Of a stretch of DNA of 64,000 nt, positions 31,223-39,475 are shown piece after piece. The stretch is from S015-6 sp964479535. Its GTDB lineage: Bacteria; Desulfobacterota; DSWW01. The notes below the pieces were generated by a model. The model did no database searches. It worked only from the letters and a program-made list of their open reading frames with translations, and was not told the DNA's origin. The stretch lies in NCBI GenBank assembly GCA_964479535.1, contig CAYZMM010000011.1:62001-126000 (forward strand). The letters are read 5' to 3'. How positions within the stretch are numbered: position 1 is the first letter of the stretch; each line of letters begins with the position of its first letter. A program made the position numbers and the translations under genes.

Positions 31223-33454
31223 CTACCAGCCCTTGTAAGGATTCGGACCGACCTCTTCCAGTTTCTCCATGAACTCTCCGATGAGCTCCGGGATCTGGCC
31301 GTATTCATTGATCGCAAGCTGGTGAAGCTTGATGCGCTCCGATTCGAGCACGAGGCGGTCCAGGGTCTCCTGGATCTTGCCCATCCGGTAGTTGGCCAGT
31401 TCCGAGCCCTTCATGAAGTGGCACTGATAGTCATCTCCGTACTTGCACCCGATCAGGAAGATCCCGTCGATGCCCTTCGAGAGGGAGTCGGCGATCCAGA
31501 CAAGGTTGATGTCTCCCAGGCAGCGCAGTGGAATGAACCGCACGTACGGAGAGTAGTGCAGGTGGTTGATACCGGCAAGGTCGAGGGCCGGATAGGCGTC
31601 GTTCTCGCAGATGAAGCAGACCACCCGTGGCTTCTCTTCGTCCTCCTCGGGAACCTCGATGGCCTTGACCTGGGAGCCGACGATGTCGATCGAGAAGTCC
31701 TTGAAGCTGATGATCCGCTCCGGGCAGGATCCCATGCAGATGCCGCAGCGCCGGCATCGCGTCGGGTTCGGCAGGGGCGTGCCCTTCTCGTCCTCGTCGT
31801 AGGTCCCGAAGGGGCACTCCTCGGTGCAGCGCTTGCACTGGGTGCAGCGCTGCAGGAAAAGGTCCGGATAGGTAATGTCGCCCGCACGGGGGTGGACCGC
31901 CTCGCCCCGGGACGTCATTTCCACACACTGGATCGCTTTCAGGGCCGCACCGGTCGCATCGTCGATGGCCGTCAGGCCGTCCATGGGCTGACGCACGCAA
32001 CCGGCCGGATAGATGCCCGTCCGCCGGCTCTCGTAAGGGAAACACACGTAGTGGGAATCCGGAAATCCGTACTTGAGTGCGGGAAGCTCCGGCCCCTGCC
32101 GGTAGGTCAGGTTCAGGACGTTCGACTTGATGATCAGGTCCGCAGGGGGCTCTACCTCTTCGTCCGCCTTCTTCTTGTCGTCCTCATCCGTCAGCTTGAC
32201 CTCGATCTCTTCGCCGAAGGCCGTAACCGGCACCATGCCGGTGGCCAGCACGACCATGTCCGCCTTGAGCTCGATCTTCTCGCCGAGCAGGGAGTTGTCC
32301 ACCTCGATCCGAAGCCCTTTGTCCCCGTCCTCCTGCACGGAGGCGATCTCGCCCTTGGTCAGAAAGATGCCCTCGTCCTGCTGGACCTGCTTGTAGTAGT
32401 TCTCGTTCTGGCCCGGGGTCCGCATGTCCTTGTAGATGATGTAGACCTTCGCCTCCGGATCCGCTTCCCGAACGTACTTCGCCTGCTTCAGGGAGGTCAT
32501 GCAGCAGACCGCAGAGCAGTAGGGAAGATGCTTCGGATCGCGGGAACCGGCGCACTGGATGAAGGCCACGCTCTTGGGGGCGTTGCTGTCCGAGGGCCGT
32601 GCGAGCTTTCCGGCCCTGGCCATCTCTTCCACCTCGAAATGGGTCACCACGTTCGCGCTCCCGTAACCCAGCTCTCCGAGCTTGCTCGCATCATAGCGCT
32701 TGAAGCCGGCCGCCTCGACGATGGCGCCCGCACGGAGCGTCTCGGACGAGCCGTTCGCCTTGATCGTCACGTCGAACATGCCGGGGGCGCCCGCTGTACT
32801 CTCGATCCGCGCACCCTTGAAGACCTTGATCTTGTCGTTCCCCTCCACTTCCTGAGCGAGGTCTCCGATGCTCGGGTCCTCCATCTCCAGATAGGGGGGC
32901 TTCTTCGGCAGGGTCTTGTACACCTTGTTCATGTAGCCGCCCAACTCGGCCTCTTTCTCCACGAGCACCACGTCGTAGCCGGCCGCAGCCGCCTCCTTGG
33001 CCGCCGTCAGGCCGGTGATGCCTCCGCCCACGACGAGGATGGTCTTGCTGGTCTCCTCCTGGTAGGGCTCCGGCACCTCCATCTTCGCGGCCTTCGCGAG
33101 GCTCATACGAAGATAGTCCTCGGCCATCATCTGGGTGTCTTCTTCCTTGGCAGGCTGACACCAGACGACATGCTCCCGGATGTTCACCCTGTCGAGGATC
33201 ACCTGGGTAGGGTCGTACGAAAAAACGTCCGTCTTCGCTCTGCGGGAACAGGCGGCGATCACAACGGTGTTCACGCCTTCCTGGGCGATATCCTGGCGGA
33301 TCAACTCCGCGCCTTCCGGGCCGCAGAGAAAGGCGTGGTCCTTGCACACCGGCACACTGCTTTCCGAGGTGGCAACGTTGGCCAGCGCTTCCACATCGAT
33401 CGAATCACCGATCCCGCATCCGCTGCAGATGTATACCCCGATCTTCTTGTCCAT
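31223..33454 (-). CDS. qmoB: QmoB, HdrA/MvhD-like flavoprotein subunit
   Basis: A 743-residue cytoplasmic subunit. FAD-binding motifs are in ILVVGGGITGLTAAKEAAAA (~145) and in MVVLATGMVPVT. HdrA-like CAGSRDPKHLPYCSAVCC (~300-318) is followed by two ferredoxin motifs, CTQCKRCTEECPFG and CRRCGICMGSCPER (~555-595), and a C-terminal MvhD-type domain with CFICENDAYPALD, LRCLGDIN and IGCKYGDDYQCHF. A short N-terminal segment VYICSGCGIGDSID is QmoB-specific. It sits between qmoA and qmoC, each less than 15 nt away. GGAGG precedes the start. It likely relays electrons from QmoC through flavin to QmoA and AprBA. Confidence 0.97.
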   Translation of the reverse strand: MDKKIGVYICSGCGIGDSIDVEALANVATSESSVPVCKDHAFLCGPEGAELIRQDIAQEGVNTVVIAACSRRAKTDVFSYDPTQVILDRVNIREHVVWCQPAKEEDTQMMAEDYLRMSLAKAAKMEVPEPYQEETSKTILVVGGGITGLTAAKEAAAAGYDVVLVEKEAELGGYMNKVYKTLPKKPPYLEMEDPSIGDLAQEVEGNDKIKVFKGARIESTAGAPGMFDVTIKANGSSETLRAGAIVEAAGFKRYDASKLGELGYGSANVVTHFEVEEMARAGKLARPSDSNAPKSVAFIQCAGSRDPKHLPYCSAVCCMTSLKQAKYVREADPEAKVYIIYKDMRTPGQNENYYKQVQQDEGIFLTKGEIASVQEDGDKGLRIEVDNSLLGEKIELKADMVVLATGMVPVTAFGEEIEVKLTDEDDKKKADEEVEPPADLIIKSNVLNLTYRQGPELPALKYGFPDSHYVCFPYESRRTGIYPAGCVRQPMDGLTAIDDATGAALKAIQCVEMTSRGEAVHPRAGDITYPDLFLQRCTQCKRCTEECPFGTYDEDEKGTPLPNPTRCRRCGICMGSCPERIISFKDFSIDIVGSQVKAIEVPEEDEEKPRVVCFICENDAYPALDLAGINHLHYSPYVRFIPLRCLGDINLVWIADSLSKGIDGIFLIGCKYGDDYQCHFMKGSELANYRMGKIQETLDRLVLESERIKLHQLAINEYGQIPELIGEFMEKLEEVGPNPYKGW

Positions 33455-33460
33455 CAGGTT

Positions 33461-34735
33461 TTACCTCCTCAGACACTGAATGGCCTTCAGTGCGGCACCG
33501 GTTGCATCCTGCAGCGAGCAGGCCACGTCAACAGGTCGCTTGGCGCATCCAGCAGCGTAGATTCCCTTCTGGGACCCGTCGGAAACGACGAACCCGAATT
33601 CGTCATAGGCAATGTCCATGGGCAGCCTTTCCGCCGCCGTGGTGGGCTCCATACCGGTGGCGAGCACGACCATGTCGGCCTGGGCGCGGATCTTCTCGCC
33701 GGAGAGGGTGTCTTCCACCTCCACGATCGGATCCTGTGTGGCCGCGTCTTCCTCGATCTTGGCAACCTTGCCCTTGATGAACTCGACCCGCTCGTCGTCC
33801 TTGTACTTGTCGTAGAAATCCTCGAGCTTGCCCATGGCGCGAACGTCGATGTAGAAGATTTTGATCTTCGCCTCCGGGTTCTGCTCCAGCACGAAGGTGG
33901 CCTCCTTCATGGAGGCGAGGCAGCAGACGCCCGAGCAATAGGCAAGGTGATTCTCGTCGCGGGAGCCTGCACACTGCGCAAAGACGACGCTCTCCACGGG
34001 CTTCTTGTCCGAGGGACGCAGGATCTTCCCCTCTGTGGGTCCGTTCACGGATGCAAGCCGCTCCATCATCACGTTCGTGATCACGTTCGGCAGCCGGCCG
34101 AAGCCCAGGGTGTCGAGCTTCTTCGCGTCGTAGGGCCTCCATCCGGTCGCCACGACGATCCCCCCCACCTTGGCCGTCAGGGTCTGAGGCTGCATGTCCA
34201 GGTCGATTGCATCATATTTGCAGGCGGCTTTGCATTTATCGGCATCCTCGGTGCCCAGAATCTGCGGATCCAGCACATACCGCATGGGAAAGGCCATGGA
34301 AAACGGGAGATAGGCGGCCTTCCTCTGGTCCATATCGAGGTTGAAGTCATTCGGAATCATGAGGGAGCACGCCTCGGCGCAGTCGCCGCAGGCCGTACAC
34401 TTCTCGTTCACGTATCTCGGGTTCTGACGGATCGTCACCTCGTAGGCTCCCGGCTCACCGCTGACAGCCTCGACTTCCGACAGAGTCAAAAAATGAATTC
34501 TCGGGTTGTCCTTGATTCTGCGGAAATTGATCTCCAGTCCGCAAGTAGGGGGGCAAAGCTTGGGAAAGTATTGATAGGTTCGAGCGACGCGCCCGCCAAG
34601 ATAGGGCTCCTTTTCAACGAGGATGACCTCTTTGCCAACCTCCGCCGCTTCCAGGGCTGTCGTAATACCGCTCATTCCGCCGCCGACAACAAGAATGCAC
34701 TCCTGCCCGACGGCCGTGATTGTTTCGTCTCCCAT
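33461..34735 (-). CDS. qmoA: QmoA, HdrA-like flavoprotein subunit
   Basis: A soluble FAD protein of 424 residues. Dinucleotide fold CILVVGGGMSGITTALEAAE at the N-terminus, HdrA-type PPTCGLEINFR, a [4Fe-4S] set CTACGDCAEACS (~113-124), the HdrA motif CAGSRDENHLAYCSGVCC (~265-282) and a C-terminal flavin motif MVVLATGMEPTTAAE with YAAGCAKRPVDV. It forms the QmoABC complex, which gives electrons to APS reductase. AGGAG lies upstream of the ATG. A strong terminator separates it from aprA, so qmoABC may have its own promoter in the 34736-34921 spacer, though I saw none with good matches. Confidence 0.97.
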   Translation of the reverse strand: MGDETITAVGQECILVVGGGMSGITTALEAAEVGKEVILVEKEPYLGGRVARTYQYFPKLCPPTCGLEINFRRIKDNPRIHFLTLSEVEAVSGEPGAYEVTIRQNPRYVNEKCTACGDCAEACSLMIPNDFNLDMDQRKAAYLPFSMAFPMRYVLDPQILGTEDADKCKAACKYDAIDLDMQPQTLTAKVGGIVVATGWRPYDAKKLDTLGFGRLPNVITNVMMERLASVNGPTEGKILRPSDKKPVESVVFAQCAGSRDENHLAYCSGVCCLASMKEATFVLEQNPEAKIKIFYIDVRAMGKLEDFYDKYKDDERVEFIKGKVAKIEEDAATQDPIVEVEDTLSGEKIRAQADMVVLATGMEPTTAAERLPMDIAYDEFGFVVSDGSQKGIYAAGCAKRPVDVACSLQDATGAALKAIQCLRR

Positions 34736-34861
34736 CCTGATTTGCTCCTACGCTTGTGGGGTTCCGGTTCTCCGCTTCACGTTCTCGGCAATGGCTCACA
34801 CCCTTCTCGCCGGAACAAAGGGCGCCCAGGCTTCCGTCGCTTTTTCTGGGTCACAGGAAGC

Positions 34862-34903
34862 AAAAAGGAGACCTCCAGGCACCCCCGTGGGGGTGCCTGG
34901 AGG
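34862..34903 (-). terminator. Strong terminator between aprA and qmoA
   Basis: Near-perfect palindrome at 34872-34903 with 15-bp arms (CCTCCAGGCACCCCC and its complement) around a 2-nt centre, followed on the minus strand by TCTCC and TTTTT (34866-34862). It ends aprBA transcription 18 nt after the aprA stop. Confidence 0.9.
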
Positions 34904-34921
34904 CGAGATGCTTCAACTACA

Positions 34922-36820
34922 TTACTCGACAGGCAGGTTGATGATCGGAACCTTCTTGAGTGACCACTCGCCGGTCGCCGGATCCCAGACAGAGTTGACG
35001 AAGCAGTGCCAGTTGTCTTCGTCCATCTTCTTGAAATCGGAGCGATAGTAGTAGCCCGGCCACCTGGTTTCCTCACGGAACAGCAGGTGACGCACGTGGC
35101 TCTCGGCGATCCACATCCTGTGGATGTTCTCCCAGCAACGGGTCAGTTCGTTCAGGTCCTCTGCTGCCATCTTCTCCGCATCTTCCTTTAGCATGGCAAG
35201 CAGCTCGAGGCCTCTCTCCAGCAGCGGCTTGTTCGTCTCGAAGCAGGAGGACACGCCACCGGCGTACTCGTCCATGATCTTCTGGAGCCGGTACATCATC
35301 TGTCGCGGAATGCTGTAGTTCGGGTTGATGTTCCGGTCGCTCGTCTCTTTGCTGTGCTGCTCGAAGAGATCGAGCGGCAGAAGGACCCTCTTCTTGAGCT
35401 CTTCGACCTTCGCCATGTCCACATTCGGTGCCTGGTTGTTGTCCATGATGTATGCGATGGCACCCTTCGCGGCGATCCGGCCCTCTGCATGGGAGCCGGA
35501 GGAGAACTTGTGGCTGGAGGCCCCGGAGCCGTCACCCGCGGTGAACAGTCCCTTGACCGTGGTCATCCGGTTGTAGCCCCAGAAATACTCGGGCGGGGCG
35601 ATGTCCTCGGGCCCGCAGACCCATGCACCGGAACCACCGGAGTGGGAGCCGATGAAGTAAGGCTCGCAAGCCATGATCTCGGAGGGCTTCTCTTCCGGCT
35701 GGATGTTGTGGCCGGCCCAGAGGATCGCCTGGCTGATGGTCATGTCCAGGAAGTCTTCCCATGCCTCGCTCTCGAGCTCCTTCATTTTCTTCTTGAAGCC
35801 CTTCGGGTCGTCCTTGTACGCAGCGGCCAGGTTCTGGATCGCCTCGGCGGTCTGCATGTAGATGGGACCCTTGCCCTCGTAGACATCCCTCATTCCGCAG
35901 TGGTTACGCAGACAAGCGGGAATCGGCTTGGCCAGTCCGTAGGGAGCCCACTCTGAGAGCTCGGACTTTCTCTCCACCATGTACTCGCCGCCCAGAGAGC
36001 TGGTCGCGCGGGACTTGAAGAGCAGGAACCAGGCGCCGACAGGTCCGTACGCATCCTTGAAGCGGACCGGGATGAACCGGATTTCCTGGCAGGTCATCTC
36101 GGCACCGGCACGGATCGTGAAGTACGCGGAAGCGCCGGAGTTGAAAGGCGGATACCAGGAGCGGCCGAGACCTTCACCGGTCGACCGGGGCTTGAACACG
36201 TGCACCGCGCCGCCCATGACCGCCATGGTGGCCTTCGCCTTGAAGACGTAAAACTTGTTCTCGCGGGTGCTGAAGCCGACCGCGCCCACGCACTTGTCGC
36301 CGTCCATGAGGGGCTCGACGATGAAGACGCGCTCGAAGATCTCCGCGTCGTCGCCCATCGTGGCCAGCGCGTTCTTCGCCGCCTCCGCCACGATCACCTT
36401 GTAGGACTCGCCGTTGATCATGACCTGCCACGGTCCCTCTCGAACGTACTTGCCGTTCTCGTCCTTCCAGAGGGGCAGTCCCCACTTCTCGAAAAGGTGT
36501 ACGGAACCGTCCACGTGGCGGGCGATGTCATAGACCAGGTCTTCCCGGGAAACACCCATCAGGTCCTGGCGCACGTACTTCACATACTCGTCGACGGTGT
36601 GCTCGCCTTCCTCGATACCGATGTACTCGTTGATGGCTGAGAGGCCCATGGCCACTGCGCCGCTTCGATCCATGGCCGCCTTGTCCACAACGGTCACCTT
36701 CAGGCCGTTCTTCTTGGCCCAGTGGGAGGCCTCGAAGGCCGCGCCGCACGCAGCCATACCGCCGCCACAGATCAACAGATCGGTTTCGACTTCTACGGTC
36801 TCAAATGCTGAAGAATCCAT
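34922..36820 (-). CDS. aprA: Adenylylsulfate reductase alpha subunit
   Basis: FAD-containing subunit that reduces APS to sulfite and AMP, 632 residues. Clear family marks: TDLLICGGGMAACGAAFEA (FAD fold), DKAAMDRSGAVAMGLSAIN, KATMAVMGGAVHVFKPRSTG, RNHCGMRDVYEGKGPIYMQT, ACEPYFIGSHSGGSGAWVCG (around the substrate channel) and the C-terminal RWPGYYYRSDFKKMDEDNWH. The start is the second in-frame ATG, which has GGAGGAG 7 nt upstream. It lies 24 nt after aprB in one unit. Electrons come from QmoABC through AprB. Confidence 0.98.
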   Translation of the reverse strand: MDSSAFETVEVETDLLICGGGMAACGAAFEASHWAKKNGLKVTVVDKAAMDRSGAVAMGLSAINEYIGIEEGEHTVDEYVKYVRQDLMGVSREDLVYDIARHVDGSVHLFEKWGLPLWKDENGKYVREGPWQVMINGESYKVIVAEAAKNALATMGDDAEIFERVFIVEPLMDGDKCVGAVGFSTRENKFYVFKAKATMAVMGGAVHVFKPRSTGEGLGRSWYPPFNSGASAYFTIRAGAEMTCQEIRFIPVRFKDAYGPVGAWFLLFKSRATSSLGGEYMVERKSELSEWAPYGLAKPIPACLRNHCGMRDVYEGKGPIYMQTAEAIQNLAAAYKDDPKGFKKKMKELESEAWEDFLDMTISQAILWAGHNIQPEEKPSEIMACEPYFIGSHSGGSGAWVCGPEDIAPPEYFWGYNRMTTVKGLFTAGDGSGASSHKFSSGSHAEGRIAAKGAIAYIMDNNQAPNVDMAKVEELKKRVLLPLDLFEQHSKETSDRNINPNYSIPRQMMYRLQKIMDEYAGGVSSCFETNKPLLERGLELLAMLKEDAEKMAAEDLNELTRCWENIHRMWIAESHVRHLLFREETRWPGYYYRSDFKKMDEDNWHCFVNSVWDPATGEWSLKKVPIINLPVE

Positions 36821-36844
36821 ACTCTCTCCTCCTCTCAACCAAAA

Positions 36845-37297
36845 TTACTTTTTCAGGGTAGGAAGCTCGTACCGAAGGGAATCCGGCTCCGTGCAGAGCA
36901 GCTGGTCCTTGATGTCTTCCGTTCCGGTGTTGCACCCTGCCAGGGGCTCGGCCTTGCCTTCCGGGGTGGTCCGGATCGGGAACTTGAACCGTTTCAGGGC
37001 GCCGCTGCGGAACTTGACCGTCCACATGATGTCCTCGGACCCGCGCAGCGGAATAACACTGGCACCCATGGGAACGAAGTCCGCATAGCCCTTTACGTCC
37101 ATCGCCTGCTGGGGGCAGATCTTCACGCAGTTGTAGCATTCCCAGCACATGTCCGGATCACGATTGTAGGCTTTCGGGTTCTCCGGGTCCGTCTCAACGT
37201 CCAGGACCATCAAGTCGTTCGGGCAGATGTGCATACAAGCCGTCTTGTCCTGCCCCTTGCATCCGTCACACTTTTCCATGATTACGAAGCTAGGCAT
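36845..37297 (-). CDS. aprB: Adenylylsulfate reductase beta subunit
   Basis: Ferredoxin-like subunit of APS reductase, 150 residues. Cluster motifs: CDGCKGQDKTACMHIC (residues 10-25, with the insertion typical of AprB) and CWECYNCVKICP (~51-62), giving two [4Fe-4S] clusters. The C-terminal tail (DSLRYELPTLKK) wraps AprA in known structures and is present. AGGAG-type sequence precedes the ATG. First gene of the aprBA unit; two candidate promoters and operator site 2 lie in the 917-nt spacer upstream. Confidence 0.98.
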   Translation of the reverse strand: MPSFVIMEKCDGCKGQDKTACMHICPNDLMVLDVETDPENPKAYNRDPDMCWECYNCVKICPQQAMDVKGYADFVPMGASVIPLRGSEDIMWTVKFRSGALKRFKFPIRTTPEGKAEPLAGCNTGTEDIKDQLLCTEPDSLRYELPTLKK

Positions 37298-37629
37298 ACT
37301 GTTTCTCCTCCTTCTACTTTGCCCTTTGACGAACGGGGTAACTGCCCGGGAAGAACAGCCCCCAACCCATTACGATGTATCCCTACGACGCTCACCGAAA
37401 GAAAACCCAAACTCGCAGAATTACCCTTCACCTCCTTTCCTTGCGCATTTGAGCGTTTGTCAGAGAGTTGCTGCCATATTCCGCACCAAACGCAGACCTC
37501 CTGTGCGTGGATCTGCGGTACGGCCCGGATGTGAGATCAAAGAAAGCGTAAGAGAGGGTCTTTTCACTTTTTCCAAAAGATCATCTTGTATACAGGGCGT
37601 ACGGAGTCCTGCTTGGCGAAGAGCACTGA

Positions 37630-37658
37630 ATAATACGCGAATGAACTAAATGCGTCAA
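37630..37658 (-). promoter_or_regulatory. aprBA promoter, proximal candidate
   Basis: Minus strand: TTGACG (37658-37653), 17-bp spacer, TATTAT (37635-37630). The leader to aprB would be about 325 nt. Confidence 0.62.
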
Positions 37659-37809
37659 GAACCGGTTGCTTCTTCCCCATCTATACCCGGTCTTCTTTAC
37701 CCGGCTCTTCCGTGTTTGTGACTCCCCGGAGGCCGACACCGGCCCTGTTGTCAAAAAACCTGCATCGGCAGACATCGACCGACCCGAAGAGATGGGATTC
37801 TTCAAACGC

Positions 37810-37827
37810 TGAATGATCATTCATTCA
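37810..37827. promoter_or_regulatory. Operator palindrome, site 2 (aprBA)
   Basis: TGAATGATCATTCATTCA: 7-bp arms around TCAT; it also contains the perfect 14-bp palindrome TGAATGATCATTCA. It starts 3 nt downstream of the -10 element of the distal leftward promoter, so a bound protein would cover the start site. It equals site 1 (20863-20880) except for one base. Confidence 0.75.
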
Positions 37828-37829
37828 GA

Positions 37830-37858
37830 TTTTTACCATCATCCCCGCCGAGTGTCAA
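37830..37858 (-). promoter_or_regulatory. aprBA promoter, distal candidate overlapping the operator region
   Basis: Minus strand: TTGACA (37858-37853), 17-bp spacer, TAAAAA (37835-37830). It has the same architecture as the dsrN promoter: perfect -35, 17 bp, A-rich -10, then the operator. The 37298-38214 spacer contains no gene I can support. Confidence 0.65.
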
Positions 37859-38045
37859 TACCGCCTCCTCGGATTTTTGCCCGTGTCTTCGCACCCTTGG
37901 GGCCGGACACCGGCCTCTTCTCCAAAACGCCGTTCTCCTGAGCTCCGGACTTCGCCTCCCCTGACCCCGGAAAAGTTGGTGTCCCCTGACAATGGGCGCT
38001 CTGCCCGGCACAAACCCCTTGCCTACCCCTTCCGCGGGGCGGATC

Positions 38046-38074
38046 TTGACTTTTGCGTGAACAATTCCTAAAAT
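38046..38074 (+). promoter_or_regulatory. sat promoter
   Basis: TTGACT (38046-38051), 17-bp spacer, TAAAAT (38069-38074). The leader to the ATG at 38215 is about 135 nt. The -35 region TTGACTTTT is the same as in front of dsrD. Confidence 0.68.
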
Positions 38075-38214
38075 CCTCGATTTATTCTGGTATGCGGCCG
38101 CGTGGGAGGTTCATCACGCCTGCGGACCGACCGTCGCACCTGGCCTATGTAGCCTTCAGATCTCATTTTTTATCCTATTCAAAACCCATCACGATCAAAG
38201 AGGAGTGGAGAATC

Positions 38215-39441
38215 ATGATCAAGCCCCATGGGTCGGACACCCTGAATCCGCTGTACGTCCAGGACGAGAAGCAAAGAGCCGCACTGCTGAAGGAGGCGGA
38301 AGGACTGCCTTCCATCGTCGTGTGCTCCGCCGCCGCGGCGAACGCGGTCATGATGGGGGGCGGCTATTTCAACCCGCTCACCGGCTACATGAACAAGGCG
38401 GACGCGCTGAGCACGGCCGAGAAGATGTACACCACGGGCGGCCTGTTCTTCCCGGTGCCCATCCTCAACGTGGTCCAAGACGCCTCTCCCGTCCAGGGCG
38501 CCAAACGCATCGCCCTCAAGGATCCGAACGTGGAGGGCAACCCGATTCTGGCCGTCATGGACGTGGAGGCGATCGAGACCTTCACGGACGACGAAATGAA
38601 GATGATGACCGAGAAGGTCTTCCGAACGACCGACCCGGAACACCCCGGGGTCAAGGCCTTCAATTCGGTCGGCAAAACGGTCATCTCCGGCCCGATTCGG
38701 GTGCTCAACTTCTCCTACTTCGAGAAGGACTTCCCGGAAACCTTCCGCACGGCCTACTGGATCCGGGAAGAGATGGGAAGAAGGGGCTGGGAGAAGGTCG
38801 TCGCCTTCCAGACGCGCAACCCGATGCACCTGGCCCACGAAGAGCTCTGCCGCATGGCCTACAATGCCGTGAATGCGGACGGCATTCTGGTTCACATGCT
38901 GCTGGGCAAGCTGAAAGAGGGCGACATCCCCGCCGACGTGCGCGACGCCTGCATCCGCATCATGGCGGAGAAGTACTTCGAGCCGAACACGGTCCTGATC
39001 ACCGGGTACGGGTTCGACATGCTGTATGCCGGCCCGAGAGAGGCCGTGCTGCATGCCCTCTTCCGGCAGAACACGGGCTGCACCCACCTGATCGTGGGTC
39101 GCGATCACGCCGGCGTTGGAGACTACTACGGTCCCTTCGACGCCCAGACGATCTTCGACGAGGAAGTGCCCAAAGACGCGCTGGAGATCGATATCTTCAA
39201 GGCCGACCACACCGCGTGGTCCAAGAAGCTGGGCAAGGTCGTGATGATGCGGGACGTTCCGGACCACACCAAGGAGGACTTCATCCTCCTGTCAGGAACC
39301 AAGGTCCGGGCCATGCTGTCCGAGGGGACCGCACCACCCAAGGAGTTCTCGAGGCCCGAAGTCGCCGAGATCCTGATCAAGTACTACCAGGGTCTGGAAG
39401 ACAAGCCGGAAGTCAAGATGCACAAGCACTCGGGGGGTTGA
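38215..39441 (+). CDS. sat: Sulfate adenylyltransferase (ATP sulfurylase)
   Basis: Activates sulfate with ATP to APS and pyrophosphate, 408 residues, the homo-oligomeric Sat form without a kinase domain. Motifs: AFQTRNPMHLAHEELCR (nucleotide and sulfate site with Q-T-R-N-P-x-H), LITGYGFDMLYAGPREAVLH and LIVGRDHAGVGDYYGPFDAQ (G-R-D-H). The C-terminal LLSGTKVRAMLSEGTAPP is the usual Sat end. The start is the ATG with GAGGAGTGGAG upstream. It diverges from aprBA over a 917-nt spacer holding both promoters and operator site 2. It is convergent with the Hdr-like operon, whose last gene ends 34 nt away. Confidence 0.98.
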   Translation: MIKPHGSDTLNPLYVQDEKQRAALLKEAEGLPSIVVCSAAAANAVMMGGGYFNPLTGYMNKADALSTAEKMYTTGGLFFPVPILNVVQDASPVQGAKRIALKDPNVEGNPILAVMDVEAIETFTDDEMKMMTEKVFRTTDPEHPGVKAFNSVGKTVISGPIRVLNFSYFEKDFPETFRTAYWIREEMGRRGWEKVVAFQTRNPMHLAHEELCRMAYNAVNADGILVHMLLGKLKEGDIPADVRDACIRIMAEKYFEPNTVLITGYGFDMLYAGPREAVLHALFRQNTGCTHLIVGRDHAGVGDYYGPFDAQTIFDEEVPKDALEIDIFKADHTAWSKKLGKVVMMRDVPDHTKEDFILLSGTKVRAMLSEGTAPPKEFSRPEVAEILIKYYQGLEDKPEVKMHKHSGG

Positions 39442-39475
39442 GAACGCTTCGAGGGTGGAAAGGCACCCCTTTCGC

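Noticed and set aside
29726..34963. A 5.2-kb open frame on the plus strand opposite qmoABC
   Set aside because: It is antisense to qmoA, qmoB and qmoC, which are unmistakable. GC-rich codon bias leaves the opposite frame free of stops, and its translation is rich in His/Arg/Asp with no domain.
39452..39467. GGGTG-GAAAGG-CACCC hairpin between sat and the Hdr-like operon as a terminator
   Set aside because: The stem is only 5 bp and no T-run follows on either strand; not strong enough to list.
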